From positions 1-63,866 of the forward strand of contig NZ_JAKRGH010000029.1 in NCBI RefSeq assembly GCF_022347565.1: 63,866 nt of DNA, given 5' to 3'. The notes below the pieces were generated by a model. It had not been told where the DNA came from. It searched no databases and saw nothing but the letters and a program-made list of their open reading frames with translations. Shown piece by piece: positions 31,014-41,287 of the stretch. This DNA is from Vibrio sp. Of7-15. GTDB lineage: Bacteria; Pseudomonadota; Gammaproteobacteria; Enterobacterales; Vibrionaceae. The stretch's first letter is position 1. The number at the start of each line of letters is the position of its first letter. Both the position numbers and the translations under genes were made by a program.

Positions 31014-32069
31014 CTATAAAGCTAAAGAGAGCTGTTGAGCTTTATCTTTATTTTCCAACATCACATTTAACCCAAGCAGTCGAATTTCTCTGCCTTTTTG
31101 TCTGCACAGGATATCTTTTAATAATGGCTTAAATTGCTCTAAATCCAGACAAGGTTGAATATGTTCAATGGTGGTGAGCTGAAAATCATCAAATTTCAGC
31201 TTTATTCCCTGCTTGGCAATTTTTTTTTCAGGGGACGCTTTTAATAAACGTTTCTCTAACTCTGGGTACAAACGCTCTTTAATGATCTGCCAACACTCAT
31301 CAAAACTGCTTATATTTTGGCTAAAAGTTCTTTCAACACCGACCGATTTTCTTACTCGCTCTACCACTATTTTACGCTCATCAATACCCTGTGAACGGTT
31401 CCACAACATGGCCCCAAGCTTACCAAATTCAACAATAAGCTCCCGCTGAGTACGCTGTTGTACATCTCTACACGTGTACAAATTTGCACTATGTAATTTT
31501 TGAATCGTGACCTTGCCAACGCCTGGAATTTTCTCAAGAGGCAACTCTGAAATTATCGATGCTACATCTTGTGGCGGAATAACAAATTGACCATTTGGCT
31601 TATTCAAATCCGAAGCAATTTTGGCTAAAAACTTTAAAGGCGCAATACCTGCCGAAGCGGTTAAATTCAATTCATTCCAAATATCAGCTCGAATGCTTTC
31701 TGCAATCAAAGTCGCAGATCCTCTATGTAATAAGCAGTTACTTACATCCAGATACGCTTCATCTAAGGAAAGGGGCTCAATAATAGAAGTATACCGCTGA
31801 AAAATTTGCCGAATATGCTGTGAAACTTCTTTATACACACTCATTCGTCCAGGAACGACGTGTAAAGTAGGACACAATTGCAGTGCTTTTGCTGTCGACA
31901 TCGCTGAACGAACGCCATATTTACGAGCTAAATAATTACAAGTTGAAATAACGCCTCGCTGAGATTCTCGGCCCCCAACAGCAAGTGGAATATCTCTCCA
32001 TTGCGGATTATCTCTCATCTCCACTGCCGCAAAAAAACAATCCATATCTATGTGAATAATTTTCTGCAC
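31014..32069 (-). CDS. dinB: DNA polymerase IV
   Basis: 351 aa. Y-family error-prone translesion polymerase. Catalytic acidic residues lie in KIIHIDMDCFFAAVEMR (Asp7/Asp9 region) and SLDEAYLDVS (Asp-Glu near 103). Helix-hairpin-helix KIPGVGKVTIQKL and a little-finger domain follow. The C-terminus LSLAL may be a degenerate beta-clamp motif. The frame is open for 17 more codons upstream (TTG at 32120), but GTG 32069 with GGA seven bases before it gives exactly the E. coli length and N-terminus (xQKIIH). I find no LexA-type CTG-N10-CAG box in the 173 nt upstream. Confidence 0.95.
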   Translation of the reverse strand: MQKIIHIDMDCFFAAVEMRDNPQWRDIPLAVGGRESQRGVISTCNYLARKYGVRSAMSTAKALQLCPTLHVVPGRMSVYKEVSQHIRQIFQRYTSIIEPLSLDEAYLDVSNCLLHRGSATLIAESIRADIWNELNLTASAGIAPLKFLAKIASDLNKPNGQFVIPPQDVASIISELPLEKIPGVGKVTIQKLHSANLYTCRDVQQRTQRELIVEFGKLGAMLWNRSQGIDERKIVVERVRKSVGVERTFSQNISSFDECWQIIKERLYPELEKRLLKASPEKKIAKQGIKLKFDDFQLTTIEHIQPCLDLEQFKPLLKDILCRQKGREIRLLGLNVMLENKDKAQQLSLAL

Positions 32070-32242
32070 ACCTAATTCCAACCACTGTTTATTTAACCAG
32101 TAACCACAACATAATAGCAATGGATTATTTTAAAATCAAAACTTGCACTTATATAAAATACGAACAAATATTATAGAGATTGGTACAACGGAGGTTCAAT
32201 TTCTTCCGGCTGATATTGTAGTTCGCCATTAAGGAGTTGTAG

Positions 32243-33460
32243 GTGGCAGAGAAGGTACTTGTTGTCGAAGACAGCCGAACAATCAGACATTTACTTGAAT
32301 CACAACTAACCCGAGATGGGTTTGAGCCTGTATTAACAACATGCATAAGTGAAGCAAAAGAATACCTTTCTCAAGGAATGGATTTCCTCTGTGCTATCTT
32401 AGATTATTGCCTGCCCGATGGCCAAGATGGAGAGATAATTGACTTGGTTCTCTCCCATAAAATTAAGTCCATTGTTCTAACTGCACACATGGAAGACGAT
32501 ATTCGTCAACAAGTCTTGGACAAAGGTGTCATTGATTATATCCCTAAAGATAGCCCTGCCTCCGTCGCGTATATTAGTCCGTTATTAAAACGCCTCAGCG
32601 CTAATAAAAAACACACGGTCTTAGTTGTCGATGACTCCCTGACGATTCGTAATTACCTATCATCTCTTCTTACACAGCAATACCTCAATGTCGTTACAGC
32701 AAATGATGGCTTACAGGGGCTGGCTGAGCTAGAACGCCATAACATTACTATGGTGATTACCGATCATGACATGCCGAATATGGATGGCATTTCTATGATT
32801 CGGGAAATTCGTCGCCATCAAAACAGAAACCAACTCGTTATTTTAGGCGTTTCTGGAACCTGTGATGACAGCCTAACAGCTCGATTTTTAAAAGCAGGGG
32901 CTAACGATTACGTGAAAAAGCCATTCAACCAGGAAGAGTTTTATTGCCGTATTCATCATATGTTGAATATGAAAGACACAGGCGACAAGCTCTATGCTTT
33001 GGCACATCGAGACTCATTAACAGGTCTGTGGAACCGCCATCACTTTTTCGATTTTGCCACGAAAAAAGCACAAAGCATACGTCACTGTTACGCCATGTTA
33101 GATATTGATTTTTTTAAACAGGTCAATGATACCTATGGTCACGATGGGGGTGATACGGTATTACAAGAAATGGGAAAGTTACTTAAAGATTTTTTTCCTA
33201 AAGACTTAGTCGCTCGACTCGGTGGAGAGGAGTTTGTCATTCAAAGTGAAATGCCATTGAACAACTTCACTGAACAACTTGAGAGAATGCGCGAAAAATT
33301 AGAAAACCACTCCATCATTCACGGCAGTGATCAAATTTGTGTCACTATCAGTATCGGTGTTACTGAAGGGGTTGGCTGTATCGAGCACTTACTAAAAAAA
33401 GCGGACCAAAACCTGTATACGGCCAAAAACAGTGGCCGAAATCAATGCATGGTAGCTTAA
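32243..33460 (+). CDS. double-receiver diguanylate cyclase
   Basis: 405 aa from a GTG start with AAGGAG six bases upstream. Two CheY-like receivers: the first (about 4-120) with D54 in CAILDYCLPDG, the second (about 128-245) with the acceptor Asp in VITDHDMPNMDG and the KPF motif (YVKKPFNQEEF). A GGDEF domain (about 250-402) has DIDFFKQVNDTYGHDGGD and the active A-site RLGGEEF, so c-di-GMP synthesis is predicted. The inhibitory I-site reads FPKD where RxxD is expected, so product inhibition is probably lost. No partner histidine kinase is encoded nearby. Divergent from dinB. Confidence 0.94.
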   Translation: MAEKVLVVEDSRTIRHLLESQLTRDGFEPVLTTCISEAKEYLSQGMDFLCAILDYCLPDGQDGEIIDLVLSHKIKSIVLTAHMEDDIRQQVLDKGVIDYIPKDSPASVAYISPLLKRLSANKKHTVLVVDDSLTIRNYLSSLLTQQYLNVVTANDGLQGLAELERHNITMVITDHDMPNMDGISMIREIRRHQNRNQLVILGVSGTCDDSLTARFLKAGANDYVKKPFNQEEFYCRIHHMLNMKDTGDKLYALAHRDSLTGLWNRHHFFDFATKKAQSIRHCYAMLDIDFFKQVNDTYGHDGGDTVLQEMGKLLKDFFPKDLVARLGGEEFVIQSEMPLNNFTEQLERMREKLENHSIIHGSDQICVTISIGVTEGVGCIEHLLKKADQNLYTAKNSGRNQCMVA

Positions 33461-33487
33461 ATTCACGATTGATTTCTAACAGCCTAT

Positions 33488-33520
33488 AAAAAAGGAGCGT
33501 ATAGCCAACTATATGCTCCT
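33488..33520 (-). terminator. terminator of the nqr operon
   Basis: Minus-strand AGGAGCATATAG / CTATACGCTCCT, 12 bp with one G-U pair and a 4-nt loop, followed by TTTTTT. It lies 63 nt after the nqrM stop and would end the nqr-apbE-nqrM transcript. Confidence 0.8.
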
Positions 33521-33582
33521 CTTTATACTCACATACCAGCGCCAATAAGCATCCCGCTCACTTCACCTGATACTCAAACATA

Positions 33583-33804
33583 TTAGACAATACGATCTTT
33601 CTTCCATTGTTCTTGTCTTGCTTCGCGTGCCTCTCGTTTTAAACGAGCATCACATGGCTCTGGGCAGTTGCATTCTTTTTCAATGCCTACTGCACCTAAA
33701 CCACCACAGCTCCCTTTCACAACTTTACGTTGGAAAATATACCCCACTGCCATTGCCGCAATCACTAATAGGAAAGCAGCAAAAGTAACTAAAAAAGTAG
33801 TCAT
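33583..33804 (-). CDS. nqrM: Na+-NQR maturation protein NqrM
   Basis: 73 aa (DUF539). One N-terminal transmembrane helix (about 4-24) followed by a cysteine motif KGSCGGLGAVGIEKECNCPEPCD with four Cys, then a basic charged tail. NqrM is needed to deliver the iron that sits between NqrD and NqrE in the membrane. It immediately follows apbE (1-nt gap) at the end of the nqr cluster, as in other vibrios. Confidence 0.95.
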   Translation of the reverse strand: MTTFLVTFAAFLLVIAAMAVGYIFQRKVVKGSCGGLGAVGIEKECNCPEPCDARLKREAREARQEQWKKDRIV

Positions 33805-33805
33805 C

Positions 33806-34849
33806 TTAGCTCCTATTTTTCAAATAAGGTTTAAAGGCTTCAGAAGCGATTTCATCGTAGCCATCTGCCGTTTTTACAACCATAAACACTGCAATGTCTT
33901 CTTTATTCGCTAACTCTAACGCTTTCTCAGAACCCAATACCATCATACCAGTTGATAGACCATCGGCAGTCATCGAAGTCGGTGCAATGACCGTAACAGA
34001 AACCACTTTATGCTTAATTGGCTGGCCAGTTTGCGGGTTAATGATGTGTGAATAACGAACACCATCTCTTTCAAAATAGTTTCGATAATCTCCAGAAGTC
34101 GCTACCGCCATATCGCCTGGTTCAACAATTTCCTGAATGCTCCGTTCATTATCAACGGGCTTTTCAATGGCGATACGCCACGCTATGTCGTCTTTATTTT
34201 TGCCCTTCAAGCGTAGCTCACCACCGATTTCAACAAGGTAGTCTTGAACCCCAATACTATCGAGATAATCTGCAACTTTATCAACACCCCATCCTTTTGC
34301 AATGGTAGATAAATCAACATACAACTCAGGAATGTCTTTGATCAACTTATTGCCATCTAAGCTAAGGTGCTCAATCCCAATAACAGAACGACGAGCAGCA
34401 AGCTCTGCTTCTGTAGGAACAACTTCTGGTCTCCCTTCAGGACCAAAGCCCCATAAATTAACCAAAGGCCCAACAGTCACATCCAAAGCACCACTTGTTA
34501 ATTGATTTAAACGAATAGATTCTTTAACCACCGCAGCGGTATCGGCTGATACTTCAAAGCCATCTGAACCTTGATATTGATTAAATTGACTAAGCTCAGA
34601 ATGTTTACGGTAAGTCGACATTTGATCATTCACTAATTCAAGCACACGATCTATCTCTGCCTGAATAGCAACTTGCTCAGGTAAACCATCCTGCTTAATC
34701 AACTTAACGGAATAATAGGTGCCCATAGTAGAGCCAGTAAGATGCACTTGTTCACGAGAAGCACCACATGCCGTAACAGCAAGTAATAAAACAGATGTAA
34801 CAACAAGGCGCTTAATATTTTGGGTTAGGTGACAAAAAAACAGCTTCAT
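33806..34849 (-). CDS. apbE: FAD:protein FMN transferase ApbE
   Basis: 347 aa. Attaches FMN through phosphoester bonds to threonines of NqrB and NqrC. A lipoprotein signal peptide ends LLAVTAC|GAS, anchoring it on the periplasmic side. Family motifs are GSTMGTYYSVKL, ALDVTVGPLVNLWGFGP, DLSTIAKGWGVDKVADYL, VEIGGELRLKGKN and the metal/FAD loop TSMTADGLSTGMMVLG. Position between nqrF and nqrM and the presence of both flavinylation targets in the operon make the substrate clear. Confidence 0.97.
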   Translation of the reverse strand: MKLFFCHLTQNIKRLVVTSVLLLAVTACGASREQVHLTGSTMGTYYSVKLIKQDGLPEQVAIQAEIDRVLELVNDQMSTYRKHSELSQFNQYQGSDGFEVSADTAAVVKESIRLNQLTSGALDVTVGPLVNLWGFGPEGRPEVVPTEAELAARRSVIGIEHLSLDGNKLIKDIPELYVDLSTIAKGWGVDKVADYLDSIGVQDYLVEIGGELRLKGKNKDDIAWRIAIEKPVDNERSIQEIVEPGDMAVATSGDYRNYFERDGVRYSHIINPQTGQPIKHKVVSVTVIAPTSMTADGLSTGMMVLGSEKALELANKEDIAVFMVVKTADGYDEIASEAFKPYLKNRS

Positions 34850-34896
34850 CGACCAACTCCTTAAATCAATACATTATAAATCTACGACCTAAGACG

Positions 34897-34925
34897 AAAA
34901 AAGGCTGACTCAAAAAGAGCCAGCC
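34897..34925 (-). terminator. terminator after nqrF
   Basis: Minus-strand GGCTGGCTC / GAGTCAGCC, 9 bp with one G-U pair and a 5-nt loop, followed by six T. It lies between nqrF and apbE and would reduce expression of the two maturation genes relative to the six subunits. Confidence 0.85.
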
Positions 34926-34946
34926 AATCTATTCAGCCTTTAGTGA

Positions 34947-36170
34947 TTAACCACCAAAGTCATCAAGCAAGATGTTTTCATCTTCAACACCAAGATCTTT
35001 CAGCATGCCGATAACAGCTGCGTTCATCATTGGTGGACCACACATGTAGTACTCACAATCTTCTGGTGATTCATGATCTTTCAAGTAGTTTTCATAAATC
35101 ACGTTGTGAATGAAGCCTGTGTAACCATCCCAGTTATCTTCTGGTAATGGATCCGACAGAGCACAGTGCCATACGAAGTTATCATTCTCAGCTTGTAGCA
35201 TGTCGAAATCTTCAACATAGAACATTTCACGCTTAGAACGAGCACCGTACCAGTAAGACATCTTACGAGTAGAGTTAAGACGCTTAAGTTGGTCGAAGAT
35301 ATGGGAACGCATTGGCGCCATACCTGCACCACCACCAATGAAGACCATTTCATTGTCAGTATCTTTAGCAAAGAACTCACCGAATGGACCTGAAATCGTT
35401 ACTTTATCACCTTCTTTTAGTGACCAAATAAACGATGACATCTGACCTGGTGGTACATCAGGATTATTAGGTGGCGGCGCAGCAACACGCACGTTCAACA
35501 TAATAATGCCTTCTTCTTCCGGGTAGTTCGCCATTGAGTAAGCACGGATGATATCTTCATCAACTTTAGACTCATAGCGGAACAGATTAAATTTATCCCA
35601 ATCTTCACGATACTCTTCAGGAACATCGAAATCAGAATATTTAATGTGGTGAGCCGGCGCTTCAATCTGAATGTAACCACCAGCACGGAAAGGTACTGAT
35701 TCGCCATCAGGGATTTGCAGCTTAAGCTCTTTGATGAAAGTAGCTTTGTTATCGTTAGAGATAACCGTACATTCCCACTTTTTAACACCAAAGATTTCTT
35801 CAGGTAGCTCAATGTCCATGTCAGTTTTAATGTTAACCTGACAGGCCAGACGCTCACCTTCGCGAGCTTCACCTTTAGAAATGTGGTCAAGCTCAGTTGG
35901 TAGAATATCACCACCGCCCGACTTAACTTTTACGCGACACTGACCACAAGAGCCACCGCCACCACAAGCTGATGATACGAAAATACCAGAACCAGCTAGT
36001 GCGCCAAGCAGCTTGCTGCCAGCACCAGTAGTAATCGCTTTTTCCGGATCACCGTTTACAGAAATTGTAATGTCACCTGTTGGTACTAACTTAGATTTAG
36101 CGAAAAGAATCACTAAAACTAGGGCTAGTATGATCAAGGTAAACATGACTACACCAAGAATAATGTCCAT
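34947..36170 (-). CDS. nqrF: Na+-NQR subunit F
   Basis: 407 aa. The NADH-oxidising subunit. One N-terminal transmembrane helix (about 3-24), a plant-type 2Fe-2S ferredoxin domain with [10 protein letters not shown] near 70-79 and a later Cys in ERLACQV near 111, then an FAD domain ([11 protein letters not shown] near 210) and an NADH-binding domain ([14 protein letters not shown] near 275, [11 protein letters not shown] near 377). Electrons pass NADH to FAD to 2Fe-2S to NqrD/E. Length is identical to the usual 407-408. Confidence 0.98.
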   Translation of the reverse strand: MDIILGVVMFTLIILALVLVILFAKSKLVPTGDITISVNGDPEKAITTGAGSKLLGALAGSGIFVSSACGGGGSCGQCRVKVKSGGGDILPTELDHISKGEAREGERLACQVNIKTDMDIELPEEIFGVKKWECTVISNDNKATFIKELKLQIPDGESVPFRAGGYIQIEAPAHHIKYSDFDVPEEYREDWDKFNLFRYESKVDEDIIRAYSMANYPEEEGIIMLNVRVAAPPPNNPDVPPGQMSSFIWSLKEGDKVTISGPFGEFFAKDTDNEMVFIGGGAGMAPMRSHIFDQLKRLNSTRKMSYWYGARSKREMFYVEDFDMLQAENDNFVWHCALSDPLPEDNWDGYTGFIHNVIYENYLKDHESPEDCEYYMCGPPMMNAAVIGMLKDLGVEDENILLDDFGG

Positions 36171-36202
36171 TGACTATTCCTTTATTGCGCGGTTTACCCG
36201 AC

Positions 36203-36799
36203 TTACAGTTGAACACCAGAGAAAGACATAAAGCCTAACGCCATCAAACCAACAGTGATGAAAGTAATACCTAGACCACGAAGACCTGGAGGTACGTCTG
36301 AATACTTCATCTTCTCACGGATACCCGCAAGAGCAACGATGGCTAGCATCCAACCTACACCGGAGCCGAAGCCGTAAACAACAGATTCAGCAAAGTTATA
36401 ATCACGCTGTACCATGAAAGATACACCACCAAAGATTGCACAGTTAACCGTGATTAACGGTAGGAAAATACCCAGTGCGTTGTACAGAGGTGGGAAAAAG
36501 CGGTCTAGAACCATTTCTAGGATCTGAACCAATGCTGCGATTACACCGATAAAGGTAATAAAGTTCAGGAAGCTAAGATCAACCCCTTGAACCAATGCAT
36601 TTTCTTTCAATACTAGGTTATAAACTAAGTTGTTTACTGGTACAGCGATTGTTAGTACAACAATTACTGCAACACCAAGACCAAACGAAGTTTTTACTTT
36701 CTTAGAAACTGCTAGGAAAGTACACATACCTAAGAAGAAAGACAGTGCCATGTTCTCGATAAAAATCGATTTCACTAGCAGACTAATATAATGTTCCAT
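36203..36799 (-). CDS. nqrE: Na+-NQR subunit E
   Basis: 198 aa with six transmembrane helices. Together with NqrD it forms a pseudo-symmetric membrane pair that holds an iron centre by conserved cysteines; here the candidate ligands are in [11 protein letters not shown] near residue 26 and in [11 protein letters not shown] near 120. Starts 7 nt after the nqrD stop. Family assignment is clear from sequence and operon position. Confidence 0.97.
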   Translation of the reverse strand: MEHYISLLVKSIFIENMALSFFLGMCTFLAVSKKVKTSFGLGVAVIVVLTIAVPVNNLVYNLVLKENALVQGVDLSFLNFITFIGVIAALVQILEMVLDRFFPPLYNALGIFLPLITVNCAIFGGVSFMVQRDYNFAESVVYGFGSGVGWMLAIVALAGIREKMKYSDVPPGLRGLGITFITVGLMALGFMSFSGVQL

Positions 36800-36806
36800 A
36801 GCTGCC

Positions 36807-37439
36807 TTACTCCTTCGCTTCGATTTGTGCTGGTTTAAAGGTACGGATAGCCCAGATCATAAAACCAATCAAGAAGAATGCTGATGGTGCAAGAAGCATC
36901 AAGCCGTTTGGCTGGTACCAACCACCATCAGAAACTAAAGGTAGAACTTCAACACCGAATAACTTACCTGAACCTAATAGCTCACGGAAGAAACCAACAG
37001 TGATAAGAACAAAACCGTAACCAAGACCATTACCAATACCATCAATGAATGAAGGTAGTGGCTTAGACTTCATAGCAAACGCTTCAGCACGACCCATTAC
37101 AATACAGTTTGTAATGATCAGACCAACGAATACAGAAAGCTGCTTAGAGATCTCATAAACATAAGCTTTCAATACTTGGTCTACCACGATTACTAACGAT
37201 GCAATGATCGCCATCTGAGCGATGATACGTACACTGTTAGGGATCTGGTTACGAACTAAAGATACGAAGAAGTTAGAAAGCGCCGTAACAAAAATTACAG
37301 CTAGCGTCATAACAAACGCAGTTTCTAACTTAGTCGTTACCGCTAACGCAGAACATACGCCAAGAACTTGAAGCGCGATTGGGTTGTTATCCAATACTGG
37401 CGCTAAAACGCTCTTTTTCATTTCTTTCATATTAGACAT
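36807..37439 (-). CDS. nqrD: Na+-NQR subunit D
   Basis: 210 aa with six transmembrane helices, homologous to NqrE/RnfE. Conserved cysteine segments [17 protein letters not shown] near residue 29 and [15 protein letters not shown] near 112 supply the other two ligands of the intramembrane iron centre. Its start overlaps the nqrC stop by one base. Confidence 0.97.
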   Translation of the reverse strand: MSNMKEMKKSVLAPVLDNNPIALQVLGVCSALAVTTKLETAFVMTLAVIFVTALSNFFVSLVRNQIPNSVRIIAQMAIIASLVIVVDQVLKAYVYEISKQLSVFVGLIITNCIVMGRAEAFAMKSKPLPSFIDGIGNGLGYGFVLITVGFFRELLGSGKLFGVEVLPLVSDGGWYQPNGLMLLAPSAFFLIGFMIWAIRTFKPAQIEAKE

Positions 37440-38212
37440 TAGTTAAGGTCTCCCGCACGAACTTTAGCAAGGAAAGGACCAAAGCCCATATCACCTAACC
37501 AGAAGTCGAAGGTGTGTTGAACACCGTTACCTGTCAGCGTTGCACCAGATAGGCCATCAATACCGTGTTCAGTACCTTCAGGAGCACCACCCTTGACAAT
37601 TTTAATTGCAGGCAGGTTGTTAGCATCAAACAGTTTTTTGCCAACAAATTGATTACGCCATGTCGGGTTCTCAACTTCACCACCAAGTCCCGGAGTTTCA
37701 CCTTGCTCGTAGTAAGTAATGCCAGCAATAGTATTACCATCCGTTTCGATAGCTACAAATGCGTACATCATTGACCATAGGCCGTTACCGTGAACAGGAA
37801 GAATGATACGAGAAATCGCGTCGCCATCTTTCACAAGATAAATCAGACCCGTGTTTGAACGGCGTAAGATTTTTGCTTTATCTTGCTCAGCAGTTAGTTT
37901 AATAGACTGCGCTGGATCTTTAGCAGCTTTACGCTGGTCAAAAGCCGCTGCATCACCATCAACAAAATCACCCGTATCTAGATCAACTAGACGAGGTTCG
38001 ATGTTTGCTTTGTATAGCTCACGAATATCATTGGCACTTTGGGCTTCAAAGCCAGCAACAGCCACAATGTTCTTTTGCTTATCTAAAACAGCGTTGTCTT
38101 GTTGCAATGGACGAAGAGCAACCGCTGCAACTGATACCACGACAGAGCACACAAGGCTCAACGCGACAACAACAGTTAGCGTTTTTTTAATGCTATCGTT
38201 ATTACTTGCCAT
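37439..38212 (-). CDS. nqrC: Na+-NQR subunit C (covalent FMN)
   Basis: 257 aa. One N-terminal transmembrane helix (about 12-32) and a periplasmic domain carrying FMN on T225 in the motif [13 protein letters not shown] (position computed from the sequence). Overlaps nqrB by 11 nt. The flavin is attached by ApbE, encoded in the same cluster. Confidence 0.98.
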   Translation of the reverse strand: MASNNDSIKKTLTVVVALSLVCSVVVSVAAVALRPLQQDNAVLDKQKNIVAVAGFEAQSANDIRELYKANIEPRLVDLDTGDFVDGDAAAFDQRKAAKDPAQSIKLTAEQDKAKILRRSNTGLIYLVKDGDAISRIILPVHGNGLWSMMYAFVAIETDGNTIAGITYYEQGETPGLGGEVENPTWRNQFVGKKLFDANNLPAIKIVKGGAPEGTEHGIDGLSGATLTGNGVQHTFDFWLGDMGFGPFLAKVRAGDLN

Positions 38213-39446
38213 AACGCGCTAGTCTCCGTTTGATGTTGCCTTGAACAACTAAGTTGTCGAACAGAGGAGCAAACAGGTTTGCAAATAAGATTGCTAACAT
38301 CATACCTTCTGGGTATGCCGGGTTAACAACACGGATCATCACAGCCATAGCACCGATTAAGATACCGTAGCCCCACTTCGCTCTGTCTGTAAATGCAGCA
38401 GATACTGGGTCTGTTGCCATGAAGATCATACCAAATGCAAAACCACCTAGAACTAGGTGCCAGTGCCACGGCATGCTAAACAACGCGTTAGTATCAGAAC
38501 CAATTAGGTTAAACAGAGTTGAAACAGCAACCATACCGATCATTACACCTGCAATGATGCGCCATGAAGCGATGCCCATGTAAACAATCATCAAACCACC
38601 TAGGATCAGAGCAAGTGTAGATACTTCACCCATAGAGCCTGGCATGTTACCGATGAACGCGTCCATCCAAGAGATTGCTTCACCTGTAACGTTGTTTACA
38701 AGACCAGCTTGACCGCCTTGAGACCACTGACTTAGAGCAGTAGCGCCAGAGAAGCCATCAGCAGCAACCCAAACCGTATCACCAGAGATTTGTGCTGGGT
38801 ATGCGAAGAATAGGAACGCACGACCAGCAAGTGCTGGGTTTAGGAAGTTACGGCCTGTACCACCAAAGATTTCTTTAGCAACAACAACACCAAAGGTAAT
38901 ACCTAGTGCCGCTTGCCATAAAGGAAGTGTTGGTGGAACGATAAGAGCAAATAAGATAGAAGTAACAAAGAAGCCTTCATTAACTTCGTGCTTACGAACC
39001 ATACAGAACAGCACTTCCCAAAAACCACCAACAACAAAAACTGTTGCGTAGATAGGTAGGAAGAACGTTGCACCAAGTAGCATCTTACTTCCCCAGCCAG
39101 CATCAGCCGCCAGAGATCCACCTAACATTTCTGTTAGCCAGTAATGCCAATTGCCACCAATAATTGCTGCAAGCTGCTCGCCACTGTACATGTGGTTTAG
39201 AGCAATGATTGATTGATGACCAGTGTTGTACATACCCCAGAATACTGCAGGGAAAACAGCAAACCACACCATGATCATGATGCGCTTTAAATCAATGCTG
39301 TCACGTACGTGAGAACCTTTCTTAGTTACTGTACCTGGTGTGTACATAAGAGTTGCGAATGCTTCGTATAAAGCAAACCACTTCTCATGCTTACCGCCTG
39401 GTTCAAAATCAGGTTCGATTTTCTCAAGAAACTGTTTAAGTCCCAT
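38202..39446 (-). CDS. nqrB: Na+-NQR subunit B (covalent FMN)
   Basis: 414 aa, about ten transmembrane helices. The likely sodium-translocating core subunit, with riboflavin and quinone sites known in the family. FMN is bound to T236 in [11 protein letters not shown] (position computed). The ORF is open 26 codons further upstream into nqrA, but ATG 39446 has AGGG eight bases before it and begins with the conserved [14 protein letters not shown]. It is 4 nt from the nqrA stop. Confidence 0.98.
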   Translation of the reverse strand: MGLKQFLEKIEPDFEPGGKHEKWFALYEAFATLMYTPGTVTKKGSHVRDSIDLKRIMIMVWFAVFPAVFWGMYNTGHQSIIALNHMYSGEQLAAIIGGNWHYWLTEMLGGSLAADAGWGSKMLLGATFFLPIYATVFVVGGFWEVLFCMVRKHEVNEGFFVTSILFALIVPPTLPLWQAALGITFGVVVAKEIFGGTGRNFLNPALAGRAFLFFAYPAQISGDTVWVAADGFSGATALSQWSQGGQAGLVNNVTGEAISWMDAFIGNMPGSMGEVSTLALILGGLMIVYMGIASWRIIAGVMIGMVAVSTLFNLIGSDTNALFSMPWHWHLVLGGFAFGMIFMATDPVSAAFTDRAKWGYGILIGAMAVMIRVVNPAYPEGMMLAILFANLFAPLFDNLVVQGNIKRRLARYGK

Positions 39447-39450
39447 GGAA

Positions 39451-40791
39451 TTACCCTTCCTTCTCGATTGTGTCCAAACACTGGCGCAGCATTGGACCAT
39501 ACTCATATTTGCCTGGACATACATAAGTACACAGTGCTAAATCTTCTTCATCTAATTCTAGTGCGCCAAGTGCTTGAGCACTTTCCACATCACCAGCACA
39601 TAGATCACGAAGTAGCATGGTAGGTTCCATGTCTAAAGGCATTACTTTCTCATAGTTACCAATTGGCACCATTGAACGGTCACTACCATTGGTAGTTGTT
39701 GTCATGTTGAATAATTGGCCAGAGAAAACATGGCTTAAGAAGGCACGAGTTACTGAGAATTTGTTCTTACCTGGAGAGATCCAACCAAAAAGTTCTTTCT
39801 CGCGACCTTCACGCAATGCAGAAACCTGTAGGTGATAACGACCTAGGTAAGCGTGAGGGCCAGAAGCTTGAGTACCACTCAATACAGAGCCAGAAAGTAC
39901 ACGCACTTCACCTGGCATTAGTTCACTGTCAGTCAGCTCAGTTAAGCTAGCACCAACAACAGTACGAACTAAACGCGGGTTATTTACCACTGGGCCAGCT
40001 AAAGAAACAACACGATCAGAATACACTTCACCTGTTTGGAATAGCTTGCCAAAAGCAATAACGTCTTGGTAGTTAATGTTCCAAGCAACGTGGTCTAGGC
40101 TCACAGGGTATAATAAATGCATGTGAGTACCCACTAAACCAGCTGGGTGCGGACCATCAAACACATGTTCTTCAACGTTTTTAGCTGAAGAACGAGGTAA
40201 GCTTTCACCTTTCTTACAAACAAACACTTTACCGTCAGTTAATTTTGACAGTAAGTCTAAGCCTGCAACAAATGCTTCAGATTGCTCGTTAATAACCACT
40301 TCTGGTTCAGCGGCTAGAGGGTTAGTATCGATAGCGGTAACAAAGATAGCCTTTGTTTCTGAATCAATAGCTGGAACCTTGCTAAACGGACGAGTACGCA
40401 AAGCAGTCCACGCACCAGAATCCACTAACTGCTGCTTAATCGTAGCACGATCAAGGTTTGTTAGTTCTTCGGCACTGTAGTTATTGAAAGTAACTTGCTC
40501 ATTGCCTTCAACTGCAATTACTACAGATTGAAGTACACGTTTTGCACCACGGTTAATTTCAACGACTTTACCACTTGCAGGCGCAGTGAATTTAACACCT
40601 GGGTTCTTTTTATCTTCAAAAAGAACTTGGCCTTTTTTCACTACGTCATCTACACGAACATGCATTGTTGGGCGCATGCCCACGTACTCTTCGCCAAGCA
40701 AGGCGACTTTAGTGATGGATTTACCATCATTAATCACCTGAGTTGGAACTCCAGCTATAGGAAGATCCAGACCCTTTTTTATTGTAATCAT
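39451..40791 (-). CDS. nqrA: Na+-NQR subunit A
   Basis: 446 aa. Peripheral cytoplasmic subunit, first gene of the operon. N-terminal [20 protein letters not shown] is characteristic, followed by a biotinyl-lipoyl-like fold ([23 protein letters not shown]) and a RnfC-like core. The open frame extends 35 codons upstream through the leader, but that stretch is not conserved in composition and ATG 40791 fits the family length (446). Confidence 0.97.
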   Translation of the reverse strand: MITIKKGLDLPIAGVPTQVINDGKSITKVALLGEEYVGMRPTMHVRVDDVVKKGQVLFEDKKNPGVKFTAPASGKVVEINRGAKRVLQSVVIAVEGNEQVTFNNYSAEELTNLDRATIKQQLVDSGAWTALRTRPFSKVPAIDSETKAIFVTAIDTNPLAAEPEVVINEQSEAFVAGLDLLSKLTDGKVFVCKKGESLPRSSAKNVEEHVFDGPHPAGLVGTHMHLLYPVSLDHVAWNINYQDVIAFGKLFQTGEVYSDRVVSLAGPVVNNPRLVRTVVGASLTELTDSELMPGEVRVLSGSVLSGTQASGPHAYLGRYHLQVSALREGREKELFGWISPGKNKFSVTRAFLSHVFSGQLFNMTTTTNGSDRSMVPIGNYEKVMPLDMEPTMLLRDLCAGDVESAQALGALELDEEDLALCTYVCPGKYEYGPMLRQCLDTIEKEG

Positions 40792-40861
40792 ACGCACTTG
40801 CACTACATTAATGGGAAAAAGATTTAATCTTACGCAATTAAGACACGACAGTCCTGTGTCC

Positions 40862-40889
40862 GGTGCTGACATCATCCGTAGCCAACACC
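40862..40889 (-). promoter_or_regulatory. hairpin in the nqr mRNA leader
   Basis: Minus-strand GGTGTTGGC / GTCAGCACC, nine pairs including two wobbles, with a 10-nt loop, about 70 nt before the nqrA start. A second short GACAC/GTGTC stem follows. No T-run, so it is not a terminator; it may affect stability or translation. Confidence 0.4.
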
Positions 40890-40949
40890 GCAACATCCTA
40901 TTAATCTACTCGTTACATAAAAACAGTAGGAGTAATTTTTAAGGCCGAG

Positions 40950-40958
40950 ATTCTAGCA
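40950..40958 (-). promoter_or_regulatory. candidate extended -10 promoter of nqr operon
   Basis: Minus-strand TGCTAGAAT is an extended -10. No good -35 is seen at 17-18 nt (AGTAAC region). It would start transcription near 40943 and give a leader of about 150 nt before nqrA. Confidence 0.45.
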
Positions 40959-41019
40959 TTTTTTCCAGTCCGGTTACTATGACCATTCGCCGGAATCCGA
41001 TCTTATTTTTGTTATCTTT

Positions 41020-41069
41020 ACGCACATTTAGCACGCCGACATGGATAAGTTTGAAGTGACGCACATTTA
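41020..41069. repeat. pair of 11-bp direct repeats upstream of nqr
   Basis: ACGCACATTTA occurs at 41020-41030 and 41059-41069, 39 bp apart (close to four helical turns), about 65-110 bp upstream of the candidate nqr promoter. Spacing and position suit a regulator binding on one face of the helix. The protein is unknown. Confidence 0.4.
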
Positions 41070-41287
41070 CAATACAGATTGGATATTTAACAACCACTTC
41101 TAATGACTTTAAGCTCATAAGCAGTGTTTTTAACATCCTCGTGTTTAAAATGTTGCTGTATTGTTGTTCGGTTTAACGAATCTTGTATAAATTACGCCAA
41201 TGTTTACCCAGTAATCTCGCACTCTTAATATAAGCTAGAGCAATTTCTTTCATTTAACTTAATATTTTTTATTTTTTGACACTTCAT

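Noticed and set aside
35099-35914. Two long minus-strand frames inside nqrF
   Set aside because: Out-of-frame shadows of a fully intact gene.
40939-41136. 65-codon minus-strand ORF upstream of nqrA
   Set aside because: No Shine-Dalgarno, composition unlike a protein, overlaps the candidate nqr promoter and ends at it.
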